DNA of 64,000 bases from Planococcus liqunii (GCF_030413595.1 NZ_CP129238.1:3472001-3536000); one strand, 5' to 3'; shown: positions 1 to 9,856, counted from the first letter of the stretch. The notes: generated from the sequence alone by a model not told the origin. Numbers and translations are program-made.

Positions 1-953
1 CCAATGCCGTTCAGTATTGCGACGTTGCCATTGCGATAAGCTTCAACGAGCCCCGGCACGCCAAGCGCCGAGTCTTCCCGGAAAGCTTCAGGATCCAAAA
101 AGTCGTCGTCGATGCGGCGATAAATAATATCTACCCGCTTAAGCCCGCGGATAGACTTCATGTACACAATATTTTTTCGCACGACAAGGTCCCGTCCTTC
201 GACTAAATCAATGCCCATTTGCTGAGCCAGGAATACATGATCGTAGTATGCGGAATTGTACATGCCCGGCGTCAACAGCACGGCAAACGGCTTGTCTCCC
301 GTCGATTTGGGCGCATGGTCCAAAATGGCTTTATGTAGATGAGACAATTGATGTTCGAGCGCATGGACCGAATGGTTCGTAAAAAATTCAGGATACACTT
401 GCCGCATCACGTAGCGGTTTTGATACACATAGGACATTCCGGAAGGGTTGCGCAAATTGTCTTCGAGCACATGATACTTGCCATTTTCATCCCGGATCAA
501 ATCGATGCCGGCCAGAAAAATGTGGTTTTTCAACGGAATATCGATTCCTTGCACTTGTTTTGCGTAATAATAAGGGTTTTCTTCAATCAGCCTGCGAGGA
601 ACCACGCCGTCATCGAGAATTTTTTGTTCGTGGTAGACATCATCCAAAAAACGGTTGAGGGCTTCTGTCCGTTGAACCATTCCTTTTTCGATGATTTTCC
701 ACTCATCCGGTGAAATGATAATCGGCACAAAATCAAAAGGCATTGTCCTTTCGGTGCCAACGTTATTATTGTAGACGGTGAATGTAATGCCTTGGCGCAA
801 AAATGACAGCTGGGCCGTTTCATGTTTTTCCTTTAATTCGTCTTTCGAAAATCCATTGAGCAGTTCATAGAACTTCCGGTAATGGGGTTTCGGCAAGCCC
901 TCAGCAGTAAACATCTCATCAAAAAAAGGTTTTACATTATATGACTCAAACAT
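1..953 (-). CDS. Circularly permuted ATP-grasp protein, 3' end outside window
   Basis: The frame is open from an ATG at 953 to the window edge: 317 complete codons, with the C-terminus missing. It reads as the circularly permuted ATP-grasp family (DUF404/DUF407 type). Recognisable stretches are GIDLIRDENGKYHVLEDNLR in the middle, which is typical of this family, and VPGLVEAYRNGNVAILNGIG at the window edge. Relatives are about 480 residues long and often sit beside an alpha-E domain protein and a transglutaminase-like protein, so those would be expected left of the window. The substrate is unknown; by analogy it is an ATP-dependent amine/carboxylate ligase. The start is supported by GGGAGG seven to eight bases upstream. 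Confidence 0.85.
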   Translation of the reverse strand, partial: MFESYNVKPFFDEMFTAEGLPKPHYRKFYELLNGFSKDELKEKHETAQLSFLRQGITFTVYNNNVGTERTMPFDFVPIIISPDEWKIIEKGMVQRTEALNRFLDDVYHEQKILDDGVVPRRLIEENPYYYAKQVQGIDIPLKNHIFLAGIDLIRDENGKYHVLEDNLRNPSGMSYVYQNRYVMRQVYPEFFTNHSVHALEHQLSHLHKAILDHAPKSTGDKPFAVLLTPGMYNSAYYDHVFLAQQMGIDLVEGRDLVVRKNIVYMKSIRGLKRVDIIYRRIDDDFLDPEAFREDSALGVPGLVEAYRNGNVAILNGI

Positions 954-1003
954 GGTAACCCTCCCTCTTTTAAATAGAATTTTCTGTTAATTATAGAGTT
1001 ACA

Positions 1004-1044
1004 AAAAAGCTATTGCTCTTTCGTAAAGGAGCGATAGCTTTTCC
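1004..1044 (-). terminator. Rho-independent terminator after the YtxH-like gene
   Basis: AAAAGCTATTGCTC (1007-1020) pairs with GAGCGATAGCTTTT (1031-1044) with one wobble or mismatch, and is followed on the minus strand by a T-run. It lies directly downstream of the minus-strand gene ending at 1066. Confidence 0.8.
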
Positions 1045-1065
1045 ATGTTTTTATTTTAACCTTTT

Positions 1066-1695
1066 TTATTTATCAAATGTTGAATTTTTAGAAGATTTCG
1101 AGTCACTGGAATCTTTTTCGGCTAAATCTTTCTTCAGCGATTCTGTATATTCCGTGCTGCCGCCGTAAATGCCGCCTGACGGAGTAGAATCAATCGCAGA
1201 ACTGCCGCTTGTAGCGCCAGTTGAACCAGCACCCGTCGTTGTAGATCCAGAAGTTGTAGATCCTACAGAACCTGCTGAACCGCCAGCTGTTCCTGATGTA
1301 CCGCTGCCGGAAAGATCAGAGCTCGATAATCCTGAAGTGCCTGTAGTTGATGTGGAAGAAGTCTTGTCTGAAGAATCGCCCACTTCATCTTGAAGCGTCT
1401 TATTGGCTTTATCCAACATATCCTTCTCTTTATCCATCATCTTCTGCTGGCCCTCAATTGCACTTTTAACTGACTCTACAGCTTTGTTGACGCTTGGCTT
1501 CACTTTATCTACCATACCGCCTGATTGCTCGTTAAAACGCTCCAATCCTTTTTTCACGTTTTCTTTAAGGTTTCCGGCTTGAGTGGTAGTAGTTCCATCC
1601 GACTCCACTTTTTTCTGAGTCATTGCCGCGCCGATTACCGCACCTACCCCCAATAGCACCAATTTGCTGAATACACCGCCTGAACGTCTGGCCAT
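1066..1695 (-). CDS. YtxH-like stress/cell-surface protein with Ser/Gly/Thr-rich tail
   Basis: 209 residues. The N-terminus has the short hydrophobic glycine-containing segment of YtxH-type proteins (residues about 8-25, GVFSKLVLLGVGAVIGAAM). A charged helical region with VKPSVNKAVESVKSAIEG follows (about 40-105). Residues 107-175 are a low-complexity Ser/Gly/Thr tract (GTSGTAGGSAGSVGS-like), then a charged tail. YtxH relatives are general-stress proteins with no defined biochemical role. The low-complexity half suggests an unstructured, possibly surface-exposed region. The start is set by AAGGAG nine bases upstream. I do not see a convincing SigB promoter here, unlike the second YtxH-type gene at 33253-34095. 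Confidence 0.7.
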   Translation of the reverse strand: MARRSGGVFSKLVLLGVGAVIGAAMTQKKVESDGTTTTQAGNLKENVKKGLERFNEQSGGMVDKVKPSVNKAVESVKSAIEGQQKMMDKEKDMLDKANKTLQDEVGDSSDKTSSTSTTGTSGLSSSDLSGSGTSGTAGGSAGSVGSTTSGSTTTGAGSTGATSGSSAIDSTPSGGIYGGSTEYTESLKKDLAEKDSSDSKSSKNSTFDK

Positions 1696-1775
1696 AGTTA
1701 TCCACTCCTTTTAATTTTAAAAATATACTGTCTTCTTAGTATTTACTACTTTAGACAGTTTTAAACCTTTCAAGA

Positions 1776-1812
1776 AAAATAAAAGACACCTTTTGTCATA
1801 GAAGGTGTCTTT
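1776..1812 (-). terminator. Rho-independent terminator after the HD-GYP gene
   Basis: Perfect 11-bp stem AAAGACACCTT (1782-1792) with AAGGTGTCTTT (1802-1812), followed on the minus strand by a T-rich run. Confidence 0.85.
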
Positions 1813-1827
1813 ACAGTCCGAGTCAGT

Positions 1828-2733
1828 TTATGTGATTTTGCCTTCTTCGATCATTACCTGTTCAAATGCCTCTACAACTTCGGGATCGTACTGGATGCCA
1901 GCGAGCCGTTTAATTTCATCTACCGCGTACTGCGCCGTAAAAGCTTTGCGGTAAGCCCGGTCTTCCGTCATGGCATCGAACGTATCGCAGACACCGATAA
2001 TTTTCGCTTCCACCAAAATTTCATCGCCTTTTAAACCGAATGGATACCCTCGGCCATTTACCCGTTCATGATGCTGTTCTACAACATCCGCCAAATCTGC
2101 ATACGCAGTCTTACGCAGCATTGCTGCACCGTCACTCGGATGCTTTTTCACCAAATCAAATTCTTCATCTGTCAGTTTATCCGGCTTTTTCAGCACTGCT
2201 TCCGGGATATTGATTTTTCCAATATCGTGAAGGATGGATGCAATAAATAAGTTCTCAACGCGAGCTCTCTCCAAATTCATTTTTACGGCAGTTTTTACAG
2301 CATATTTTGATACCCGAGAGCTATGATTAAAAGTATATCGATCTTTTTTTTCGACTAATTCCCCTATTTTGCGCAATTCATTTATTTCATTGCTAAGGGA
2401 ATGGAAGATTGGTGCTGAAGAAACCGATAGAAAAGTTACGTCTGTTTTCGCATTAAAATTTATTGCTTCCTCTAAATCATTGACAGCAAAAAAATCATCC
2501 GGTCCTATTTCAATCACTTCATCATCCACAACTACTTCGAATATCCCTTCCAGTATATAAAAGAATTCTTGAACACTTGAATTTTCAGCCGGGAAGAGAA
2601 TTATTAGCTCTCCTTTAGAAACAGTTTGCTTCATCAATTCAATACCATCTCCACGGCCTAAAAGGCTTAGAGATGTCGAACCGTTCTTTACGGTTTCCAA
2701 GTACTTGTTTTTCAGTATGTTCAAGCCTTTCAT
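1828..2733 (-). CDS. Cupin-like plus HD-GYP domain protein
   Basis: 301 residues from the ATG at 2733. A TTG at 2751 extends the frame by six codons, but it lies in the T-run of the hairpin at 2750-2791 and has no ribosome binding site, whereas AAAGG sits 10 bases before 2733. Residues about 20-105 resemble a cupin fold (sensor). Residues about 130-295 are an HD-GYP domain: HDIGK at 169-173, paired histidines 221-222, and GRGYP at 227-231. HD-GYP proteins are usually cyclic-di-GMP or other cyclic dinucleotide phosphodiesterases. The usual HHExxDGxGYP reads HHERVNGRGYP here, with Asn for the usual Asp, so activity is not assured. The ligand of the cupin part is unknown. Confidence 0.8.
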   Translation of the reverse strand: MKGLNILKNKYLETVKNGSTSLSLLGRGDGIELMKQTVSKGELIILFPAENSSVQEFFYILEGIFEVVVDDEVIEIGPDDFFAVNDLEEAINFNAKTDVTFLSVSSAPIFHSLSNEINELRKIGELVEKKDRYTFNHSSRVSKYAVKTAVKMNLERARVENLFIASILHDIGKINIPEAVLKKPDKLTDEEFDLVKKHPSDGAAMLRKTAYADLADVVEQHHERVNGRGYPFGLKGDEILVEAKIIGVCDTFDAMTEDRAYRKAFTAQYAVDEIKRLAGIQYDPEVVEAFEQVMIEEGKIT

Positions 2734-2749
2734 TAACTCACTGCCTTTC

Positions 2750-2791
2750 AAAAAAAACTATGAATGCATAGGAAACCCATACACTCATAGT
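2750..2791 (-). terminator. Strong terminator hairpin between small exported protein and HD-GYP gene
   Basis: The minus strand forms a 16-bp stem (2776-2791 with 2757-2772, three G-U pairs) with a three-base loop, followed by eight T. It ends the gene at 2821-3255 and its T-run abuts the ribosome binding site of the HD-GYP gene, so the latter has almost no separate leader. Confidence 0.85.
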
Positions 2792-2820
2792 ACTTTATAC
2801 GAATCTATTTAGACAACCCT

Positions 2821-3255
2821 TTACCAACCAATTACTTTCATTGGATCAATCAATGCTACACGGTCAGGGAATTGTACAGGCACCCATTCAATTTCAACAG
2901 TGATTCCAGCTGCTGTGGCATTTTCAACGCCGATACGCGTCATTTCTCTCGTTTTCATATCCAATTCGTGGATCAATGCAGTTACTTCTTCATCGTATTT
3001 TGCTGTTAAAGCTGCTTTCGTTCCAGCATCCTTGGCAGCATAATACTCATCACGGTACTGATCATACATATTTTGTGCTTCTAGTTGCGCTTTAGCAATT
3101 TCAGCGTAAATCTCAGCATTTACATTTTCAATTTCAGTTAAGCCTTGCGCTATTTCCGGGCTCATTGTCGCTTCACCTGCGGCAAATACTGGCGTACCAG
3201 CCATTACTGCTAAAAGAACAAACAACATCACAGCAACCAAACTCTTTTTAAACAT
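2821..3255 (-). CDS. Small secreted protein of unknown function
   Basis: 144 residues from ATG 3255, chosen because GGAGG lies eight bases upstream; a longer frame to 3273 begins over the ribosome binding site. The N-terminus is a clear signal peptide (FKKSLVAVMLFVLLAVMAGT, then PVFAAGEA, likely cleaved after VFA). The mature part, about 120 residues, is mostly helical and Ala/Glu rich (IENVNAEIYAEIAKAQLEAQ), followed by a short basic/hydrophobic end with VEIEWVPVQFPDRVALIDP. No cysteines and no known enzyme motif. I do not recognise a family. It is monocistronic or read into the HD-GYP gene through a strong hairpin. Confidence 0.7.
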   Translation of the reverse strand: MFKKSLVAVMLFVLLAVMAGTPVFAAGEATMSPEIAQGLTEIENVNAEIYAEIAKAQLEAQNMYDQYRDEYYAAKDAGTKAALTAKYDEEVTALIHELDMKTREMTRIGVENATAAGITVEIEWVPVQFPDRVALIDPMKVIGW

Positions 3256-3463
3256 CTTTTTTCCTCCACTCATTCTTTATTGTGACGAACGGGACAGGTT
3301 TTGAAATTTACCGAGGGCTCCCCTATTGCCTTCAGTGCATAAACCATCAAAAATCTGTCAGTTCACCCACCTTAGTATATATGAACTAGGCATAAAGAAC
3401 AATGATTTTCGGTATTTTTCTGCACATTTAGAATTTATTTACTTTTAATTATAATTTTTAGCA

Positions 3464-3493
3464 CAAAAAGAACCAGGCATGGGACCTGGTTCT
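3464..3493 (-). terminator. Terminator after gltD
   Basis: Perfect 9-bp stem AGAACCAGG (3469-3477) with CCTGGTTCT (3485-3493), T-run on the minus strand. Confidence 0.85.
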
Positions 3494-3500
3494 CAATTTT

Positions 3501-4988
3501 TTATGGCAATACGGTTGTTCCCATCAGGAAGCGATCGCATTCCCTGGCAGCTTCGCGTCCTTCGTTAATGGCCCAAACAATCAGGCTTTGTCCGCGGCGC
3601 ATATCTCCAGCAGCAAACACGCCTTCTACATTGGTGGTGTATTTGCCATAATCAGCTTTTACTGTAGAATTGGCTTCAGTTTCCACATTCAGCTTTTGGA
3701 TCAACCCTTGATCCGGACCGCTGAATCCGATGGCAAGCAGCACCAAGTCCGCTTTCCATACTTTTTCCGTTCCTGGAATTTCCTCGCGGATGCGGGTGCC
3801 GTCTTCGCCAATTCGCAGTTTCACGTTAACAGTATGCACTTCTTTTACATAACCTTCTGCGTCGCCGACAAACTTCTTTGTCATGACGGCGTACGCTCTT
3901 GGATCATCGCCGAATGCAGCGGCCGCTTCTTTTTGCCCGTATTCCACACGGTGTATGCGCGGATACTGAGGCCACGGATTGCCTGCTTCGTCGCGAATAG
4001 CTCCTTTTTTATCGTATACATCGAATTGGACAAGGCTTTTGCAATTATGCCGGACAGAAGTCGCTAAGCAATCGGTTCCGGTATCGCCGCCGCCAATGAC
4101 GATGACATCTTTTCCTTCTGCTGAGATGTAGTTGCCGTCTTTCAAATTGGAATCGAGCAGGCTCTTTGTATTGCTGTGCAGAAAATCCATTGCGTAGTGG
4201 ACGCCTTTCAGTTCCCGTCCTTCTACTTGAAGGTTGCGGTGAATGGTAGCGCCCGCACACATGATGACCGCGTCAAAATCGGAACGCAGTGCCGATACCG
4301 GGTAATCTTTGCCGACTTCGGTATTGGTAATGAACGTGATTCCTTCCTGTTCCAGGATGCGGACACGGCGCATGACCACATCATAAGACAGTTTCATTTC
4401 CGGAATGCCATAAGTCAACAGTCCACCCACCCGATCACTGCGTTCAAATACCGTGACCAGATGTCCCGCTTTATTCAGCTGAGCAGCAGCTGCAAGTCCG
4501 GCCGGACCCGATCCGATAACGGCCACTTTTTTGCCGGTCCGTGTTTTCGGAGGTTCCGGTACGACCCAGCCTTCCGCGAAGCCGCGTTCGATAATGGAAC
4601 GCTCCACTGTCCGGATGGCGACTGGCGGTTCGTTTATGCCAAGCACGCATGCACCTTCGCAAGGAGCCGGGCACGCCATTCCCGTAAACTCCGGAAAATT
4701 ATTCATAACATGTTCACGGTGCAGCGCTTCTTTCCATTGGCCGCGGTAAACCAGATCGTTCCATTCCGGAATGAGGTGGTATACCGGGCATCCGGTCGTG
4801 GCACCTGCTATTTCCATTCCGGATTGGCAAGTCGGCACGCCGCAATCCATGCAGCGTGCACCTTGCTTTCTTACTTCTTCATCCGATAGCGGAATCGTGT
4901 AATCGGACCAGTCTTTCGTCCGCTCCGCCGGATTGCGTTCTTTCAATGTCTGTCGGCTGTATTCCATAAATCCAGTTGCTTTCCCCAT
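3501..4988 (-). CDS. gltD: Glutamate synthase (NADPH) small subunit
   Basis: 495 residues, the normal length for GltD. It transfers electrons from NADPH through FAD and iron-sulfur clusters to the large subunit, which makes glutamate from glutamine and 2-oxoglutarate. N-terminal cysteine clusters are visible ([38 protein letters not shown]). An FAD-binding [13 protein letters not shown] and an NADPH-binding [12 protein letters not shown] follow, then [20 protein letters not shown] near the end. AGGAGGG lies five bases before the ATG. It follows gltB on the same strand with 69 bases between and no terminator, so the two form an operon. Confidence 0.96.
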   Translation of the reverse strand: MGKATGFMEYSRQTLKERNPAERTKDWSDYTIPLSDEEVRKQGARCMDCGVPTCQSGMEIAGATTGCPVYHLIPEWNDLVYRGQWKEALHREHVMNNFPEFTGMACPAPCEGACVLGINEPPVAIRTVERSIIERGFAEGWVVPEPPKTRTGKKVAVIGSGPAGLAAAAQLNKAGHLVTVFERSDRVGGLLTYGIPEMKLSYDVVMRRVRILEQEGITFITNTEVGKDYPVSALRSDFDAVIMCAGATIHRNLQVEGRELKGVHYAMDFLHSNTKSLLDSNLKDGNYISAEGKDVIVIGGGDTGTDCLATSVRHNCKSLVQFDVYDKKGAIRDEAGNPWPQYPRIHRVEYGQKEAAAAFGDDPRAYAVMTKKFVGDAEGYVKEVHTVNVKLRIGEDGTRIREEIPGTEKVWKADLVLLAIGFSGPDQGLIQKLNVETEANSTVKADYGKYTTNVEGVFAAGDMRRGQSLIVWAINEGREAARECDRFLMGTTVLP

Positions 4989-5057
4989 CGTATCCCTCCT
5001 ATTCGCTTATCCCGTTTCAATGGTCAGTGCACTGTTTCACTGATTGAAGTTTGCTGT

Positions 5058-8000
5058 TTACTTTCCTGCTCCGGCCATTTTGCTTTCTTCAAAAGCGGCC
5101 ATTTCGGCATCGAATTTGGACATGCCGCTGTTTTGCAGGTTATTGATGCGCTCATTGATCTTCAAGTAAGCTTTCGGAATGACCCGCACGAATTTAGCTG
5201 AGTAAATCTCCCAATTCGCCAAAAGGCGCTTGCCGTTCTTGCTATTTGTATAGCCGACGTGCTTGGCAACCATGTCACGCAGTTCTTCAATTTCAGCCGG
5301 GTCTGCCATGGGCTGCAGATGAACCATTTCCGCATTGCAGCAGTTTCCAAATGTTCCGTCCTCATCCAGTACGTAAGCGATTCCGCCGGACATTCCAGCA
5401 GCAAAGTTTTTGCCCGTTTTCCCGAGAATCGCGACACGGCCGCCGGTCATGTATTCGCAGCCGTGGTCGCCGACTCCTTCAACGACAATGTTCGCTCCGC
5501 TGTTGCGGACAGCGAAACGCTCGCCTGCCAACCCGTAAATGTAGGCTTCACCTGCCGAAGCTCCGTAGAACGCGACATTGCCGATGATAATATTGTTTTC
5601 CGGCAGGAAGGTTGAATCGCTTGCCGGATAAGTGATGATTTTCCCCCCGGATAAGCCTTTGCCGACGAAGTCGTTGGCATCGCCGATCAATTTCATGGTC
5701 ATCCCTTTTGGCGTAAACGCACCAAACGCTTGTCCGGCTGAACCTTTAAAATTCAAGTTGATCGTATCTTCCGGCAATCCTTCTGCGCCGTACTTTTTGG
5801 AAATGGCACTTCCGACAATGGTCCCTGTTGCCCGGTGGATATTGCGGATCGCCGTAGTGACTTCAACCCGTTCTCCGGTTTCAATCGCTTTTTCACAGCG
5901 AGGCAACAATTCCTGGCAATCCAATGTCTTTTCCAGCTCGTGGTTTTGCTTGACCGTTGCATAACGGCCCACTTTTTCAGGCAGATCCGGCTGATACAGC
6001 AGCGCCGATAAATCAATGCCTTCCGCTTTCCAGTGGTCAATGGCTTCATTCGCTTCAAGCACATCGGTCCGGCCAATCATCTCATTGATTGTACGGAAGC
6101 CGAGTTCCGCCATCAATTCACGTGCTTCTGTCGCGATAAAGCGCATGAAGTTGGCCACGTGTTCCGGGTCACCCATATATTTTTTGCGGAGTTCCGGATT
6201 TTGCGTCGCAATGCCGACCGGGCATGTATCCAAATGGCAGACGCGCATCATGACGCATCCCAAAACAACCAGCGGCGCGGTCGAAAAGCCGTATTCTTCT
6301 GCTCCCAGAAGTGCGGCAACCACCACATCATGGCCGGTCATCATTTTGCCGTCAGTCTCGACAACAATGCGGTCACGCAATCCGTTCAGCATCAAGGTTT
6401 GATGAGTTTCTGCGAGTCCAATTTCCCAAGGAAGCCCGGTATGCTTCAGGCTGGTCTTCGGTGCTGCGCCCGTCCCGCCGTCATAGCCGCTGATCAGGAC
6501 AAGGTCGGCACGCCCTTTTGCTACGCCTGCTGCAATCGTTCCGACGCCGACAGCGGAGACAAGTTTTACGCTGATGCGGGCCGTCGGATTGGCGTTTTTT
6601 AAGTTGAAAATCAGTTCCGCTAAATCTTCAATCGAATAGATATCGTGATGCGGCGGCGGGGAAATCAGTTCCACGCCAGGTGTGGATCCGCGCACTTCTG
6701 CAACCCACGGGTAGACTTTTTTGCCCGGCAAATGGCCGCCTTCTCCCGGTTTCGCCCCTTGGGCAACTTTGATCTGGATTTCATCGGCATTGACCAAGTA
6801 ATGGCTCGTTACGCCGAAGCGGCCGGATGCCACCTGCTTGATTGCACTCCGGCGGTTGTCGCCGTTTGCATCAGGGATAAAGCGTGCTACTTGTTCGCCG
6901 CCTTCTCCTGAATTGCTTCGGCCGCCAATCCGGTTCATGGCAATCGCCAAGGCTTCATGCGCTTCCTGGCTGATCGAGCCAAAGCTCATAGCACCCGTTT
7001 TAAAACGGGCACAAATTTCTTCAATCGATTCCACTTCTTCAAGCGGAACAGGATTCCGTTGTTTGAACGCCATCAAGCCGCGCAGCGACTGGACGTTGGA
7101 CGTTTCCTTCGTGAGGAGATTGGTATATTTTTTAAACGCTTCGTAATTATTGGTCCGGCAGGCATGCTGCAAAGTATGGATCGTCGACGGGTTATATTGA
7201 TGGGTTTCCCCGTTTGCCCGGTACTGGTATTCATCGCCCGGCTGCAGGAAAGTATCCCCGGCTGCCCGCTCCGGATAAGCCTGTTCGTGCCGCATCAATA
7301 CTTCTTTTGCAATGATATCCAGGCCGATGCCGCCGAGGCGCGAAGAAGTCCGCGTGAAGTAGCGGTCGATGACATCCATGTGAATGCCGACAGCTTCAAA
7401 AATCTGGGCTCCGCGGTAACTTTGGATCGTGGAAATCCCCATTTTCGACAGCACTTTAATAATCCCGTCCGTCACGGCATTGACATAGTTTGCCTCGGCT
7501 TCCTCAAACGGGATGCCGGTAATATCGTCTATCGCAATCAATTCGCTGATCGAGCGGAACGCCAGATAAGGGTTAATGCCTTCCGCACCATAGCCGAGCA
7601 GCATGGCAAAGTGATGGACTTCACGGGCTTCCGCGGTTTCAATGAGCAGGCTCATTTTGATCCGGGTGCCTTGGCGGATCAAATGGTGGTGAAGGCCGGA
7701 CACAGCCAATAAAGCCGGGATGGCTGCATATTCTTTATTAACGCCCTGGTCAGATAAAATTAGCAACGTGGCTCCTGCTTCAAAGGCTTCGTCCGCTTTT
7801 GAGAACAGGGCTTCCAGTTCCTGTTCCATCGCTTGCGGGCCTCCCGCTTTCGGGAACAGGATCGGAAGCGTCACCGCTTTAAATCCTTCAATGTTCTGCT
7901 GGCGCAATTTCTCCAATTGCAGATTCGTCAAAATCGGCGTTTCCAAACGGATATGGCGGCTGCTTTCCGGCCCAGGCTGCACCAGATTGCCTTCTGCCCC

Positions 8001-9650
8001 GATGGTCGTGCGGGCTGCTGTGATGATGTGTTCCCGAATGGCATCGATTGGCGGATTGGTGACTTGGGCAAATAGCTGTTTGAAATAATTGTACAAAAGC
8101 TGCGGTTTTTTCGATAAAACGGCCAACGGTGAATCATAACCCATTGAACCGACAGGATCTTTTCCGTCTGTCGCGAGCGGCTTGACGATTTTTTGCAATT
8201 CTTCCGTCGTATAGCCGAAAGCCAGCTGCTGTTCCAGCAACACCGATGAAAGGTCAGCTTTTTGGTTGGCTGCCATTTCCGGTTCCGGAAGGTCTTCCAG
8301 GTCCATCATATTGTTTTGAATCCAATCGCGGTACGGCTGCTCTGCGGCGATCTCCAGCTTGATTTCTTCGTCCGGGATGATTTTTCCAGCTTCCAAATCA
8401 ATCAACAGCATTTTCCCTGGGTGCAAACGTTCTTTGTAAATGATGTCGTCTGCAAAGATATCGAGCGCCCCTACTTCTGAACCAAGTACAATCATGCCGC
8501 TTTTCGTCACATAGTAACGGGCAGGACGCAAGCCGTTGCGGTCCAGGCACGCTGCGATTTGCTTGCCGTCTGTGAAGACGAGCGCTGCCGGTCCGTCCCA
8601 AGGCTCCATCAATGTGCTGTGGTATTCGTAAAAATCCTTTTTTTCCTGCTTGATTGTCGGGTCGTTTACCCAAGGCTCTGGCACCATCATCATTGCCGTA
8701 TGGGCAAGTGATCTTCCAGATAAATGCAAAAATTCAAAGCAGTTGTCGAACATGGAGGAATCGCTGCCAGTTTCATCGATAACCGGCAAGACTTTTTTCA
8801 AATCTTTTTCATTGAAATAGGGTGAAGCGCAAAGTTCCTGGCGGGCGCGCATCCAGTTGACGTTCCCTCTTAATGTATTGAATTCTCCATTATGGATCGA
8901 GTAGCGGTTTGGATGGGACCGCTGCCAGCTCGGAAAGGTATTGGTACTGAAACGGGAGTGGACAAGCGCAAGCGCCGATTTGAATTCCGGATGATTAAGA
9001 TCGATGTAAAACGAATCCAGCTGCTCCGGAATCAGCATGCCTTTGTAAACAATCGTGCTGGATGACAGGCTGCTGAAATACACATCTTTATATTTTTCTT
9101 CCAAGCCCATTTCCTGTTCAATCCGTTTGCGGATGATGTACAGTCGGCGTTCCAAATCCATTCGGTCTGTCAGCTCTTCTGAAGCGCCGATAAATACTTG
9201 GCGGATGACCGGTTTTGTTTTAGATGCCACTTTACCGACGAATGAATCATTGACTGGAACCGGACGCCAACCTAAACAGTTTTGTCCTTCTTCTTTTACA
9301 ATCCGGCGAATGATTTCCTTGATTTCCATACGCAAATCGTAATCTTTCGGCATAAACAGCATGCCAATTCCATATTTTCCTTCATCCGGTAAAGTGATAC
9401 CTTCCTTGTCGCATTGTTTTAGAAAAAAGCGGTGCGGGATTTGAGTCAGGATGCCTGCTCCGTCACCCGTACTCGTATCGGAAGATTGGCCCCCCCGATG
9501 TTCCAGGTTACAAAGTATATTTACGGCGTTTTGAACAATTGCATGTGACTTCTCTCCATTTATGTTGGCAATCATTCCAATTCCGCACGCTTCATGCTCC
9601 TGGTCCGGTTGGTATAAACCTTGCTGTCGCGGGTATTCTTTCATTTTCAT
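5058..9650 (-). CDS. gltB: Glutamate synthase large subunit
   Basis: 1530 residues, full length (called GltA in Bacillus subtilis). Order: N-terminal class-II glutamine amidotransferase with the catalytic cysteine in EACGIGMIANING (Cys22, exposed after propeptide removal), central domain, FMN-binding synthase domain, the 3Fe-4S motif CVMMRVCHLDTCPVG, and the C-terminal GXGXG beta-helix repeats (GNVAFYGASAGEAYIYGLAG). It hydrolyses glutamine and uses the ammonia, channelled internally, to aminate 2-oxoglutarate. GGGAGG is seven bases before the ATG. No gltC-type LysR gene is adjacent, unlike B. subtilis; instead a consensus cre lies upstream (9778-9793). Confidence 0.97.
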   Translation of the reverse strand: MKMKEYPRQQGLYQPDQEHEACGIGMIANINGEKSHAIVQNAVNILCNLEHRGGQSSDTSTGDGAGILTQIPHRFFLKQCDKEGITLPDEGKYGIGMLFMPKDYDLRMEIKEIIRRIVKEEGQNCLGWRPVPVNDSFVGKVASKTKPVIRQVFIGASEELTDRMDLERRLYIIRKRIEQEMGLEEKYKDVYFSSLSSSTIVYKGMLIPEQLDSFYIDLNHPEFKSALALVHSRFSTNTFPSWQRSHPNRYSIHNGEFNTLRGNVNWMRARQELCASPYFNEKDLKKVLPVIDETGSDSSMFDNCFEFLHLSGRSLAHTAMMMVPEPWVNDPTIKQEKKDFYEYHSTLMEPWDGPAALVFTDGKQIAACLDRNGLRPARYYVTKSGMIVLGSEVGALDIFADDIIYKERLHPGKMLLIDLEAGKIIPDEEIKLEIAAEQPYRDWIQNNMMDLEDLPEPEMAANQKADLSSVLLEQQLAFGYTTEELQKIVKPLATDGKDPVGSMGYDSPLAVLSKKPQLLYNYFKQLFAQVTNPPIDAIREHIITAARTTIGAEGNLVQPGPESSRHIRLETPILTNLQLEKLRQQNIEGFKAVTLPILFPKAGGPQAMEQELEALFSKADEAFEAGATLLILSDQGVNKEYAAIPALLAVSGLHHHLIRQGTRIKMSLLIETAEAREVHHFAMLLGYGAEGINPYLAFRSISELIAIDDITGIPFEEAEANYVNAVTDGIIKVLSKMGISTIQSYRGAQIFEAVGIHMDVIDRYFTRTSSRLGGIGLDIIAKEVLMRHEQAYPERAAGDTFLQPGDEYQYRANGETHQYNPSTIHTLQHACRTNNYEAFKKYTNLLTKETSNVQSLRGLMAFKQRNPVPLEEVESIEEICARFKTGAMSFGSISQEAHEALAIAMNRIGGRSNSGEGGEQVARFIPDANGDNRRSAIKQVASGRFGVTSHYLVNADEIQIKVAQGAKPGEGGHLPGKKVYPWVAEVRGSTPGVELISPPPHHDIYSIEDLAELIFNLKNANPTARISVKLVSAVGVGTIAAGVAKGRADLVLISGYDGGTGAAPKTSLKHTGLPWEIGLAETHQTLMLNGLRDRIVVETDGKMMTGHDVVVAALLGAEEYGFSTAPLVVLGCVMMRVCHLDTCPVGIATQNPELRKKYMGDPEHVANFMRFIATEARELMAELGFRTINEMIGRTDVLEANEAIDHWKAEGIDLSALLYQPDLPEKVGRYATVKQNHELEKTLDCQELLPRCEKAIETGERVEVTTAIRNIHRATGTIVGSAISKKYGAEGLPEDTINLNFKGSAGQAFGAFTPKGMTMKLIGDANDFVGKGLSGGKIITYPASDSTFLPENNIIIGNVAFYGASAGEAYIYGLAGERFAVRNSGANIVVEGVGDHGCEYMTGGRVAILGKTGKNFAAGMSGGIAYVLDEDGTFGNCCNAEMVHLQPMADPAEIEELRDMVAKHVGYTNSKNGKRLLANWEIYSAKFVRVIPKAYLKINERINNLQNSGMSKFDAEMAAFEESKMAGAGK

Positions 9651-9695
9651 AAAAACGCCTCCCTCTATTACACATAACTACTGTAATGTCAGAAT

Positions 9696-9704
9696 ATTTT
9701 AACA
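9696..9704 (-). promoter_or_regulatory. Possible extended -10 of gltB
   Basis: The minus strand reads TGTTAAAAT, an extended -10 form (TG-N-TAAAAT), about 45 bases before the gltB start. No good -35 is seen, which would fit an activator-dependent promoter. Confidence 0.35.
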
Positions 9705-9777
9705 CAACCCACGCATATATATACAGTTTTTTTTCGTAAAAAACTCCATTTTTTATTTGAAAACTACTCAGAAATTG

Positions 9778-9793
9778 TTGGAAACGCTTACAT
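9778..9793 (-). promoter_or_regulatory. Consensus CcpA-binding (cre) site upstream of gltB
   Basis: TTGGAAACGCTTACAT on the plus strand matches WTGNAANCGNWWNCAW at every fixed position on both strands. It lies about 75-95 bases upstream of the candidate -10 of gltB, a position more typical of activation than of blocking. No other nearby gene start fits it; recQ lies on the same strand and ends at 9901. Confidence 0.6.
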
Positions 9794-9856
9794 GTCAATA
9801 CTATTCCAATTCTCCTCCTTTTATATAGAAGTGAATATATATACATAAATATAAAT

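Noticed and set aside
6957..7712. 251-codon plus-strand frame opposite gltB
   Set aside because: Antisense to a conserved enzyme; composition and lack of start signals mark it as a shadow.
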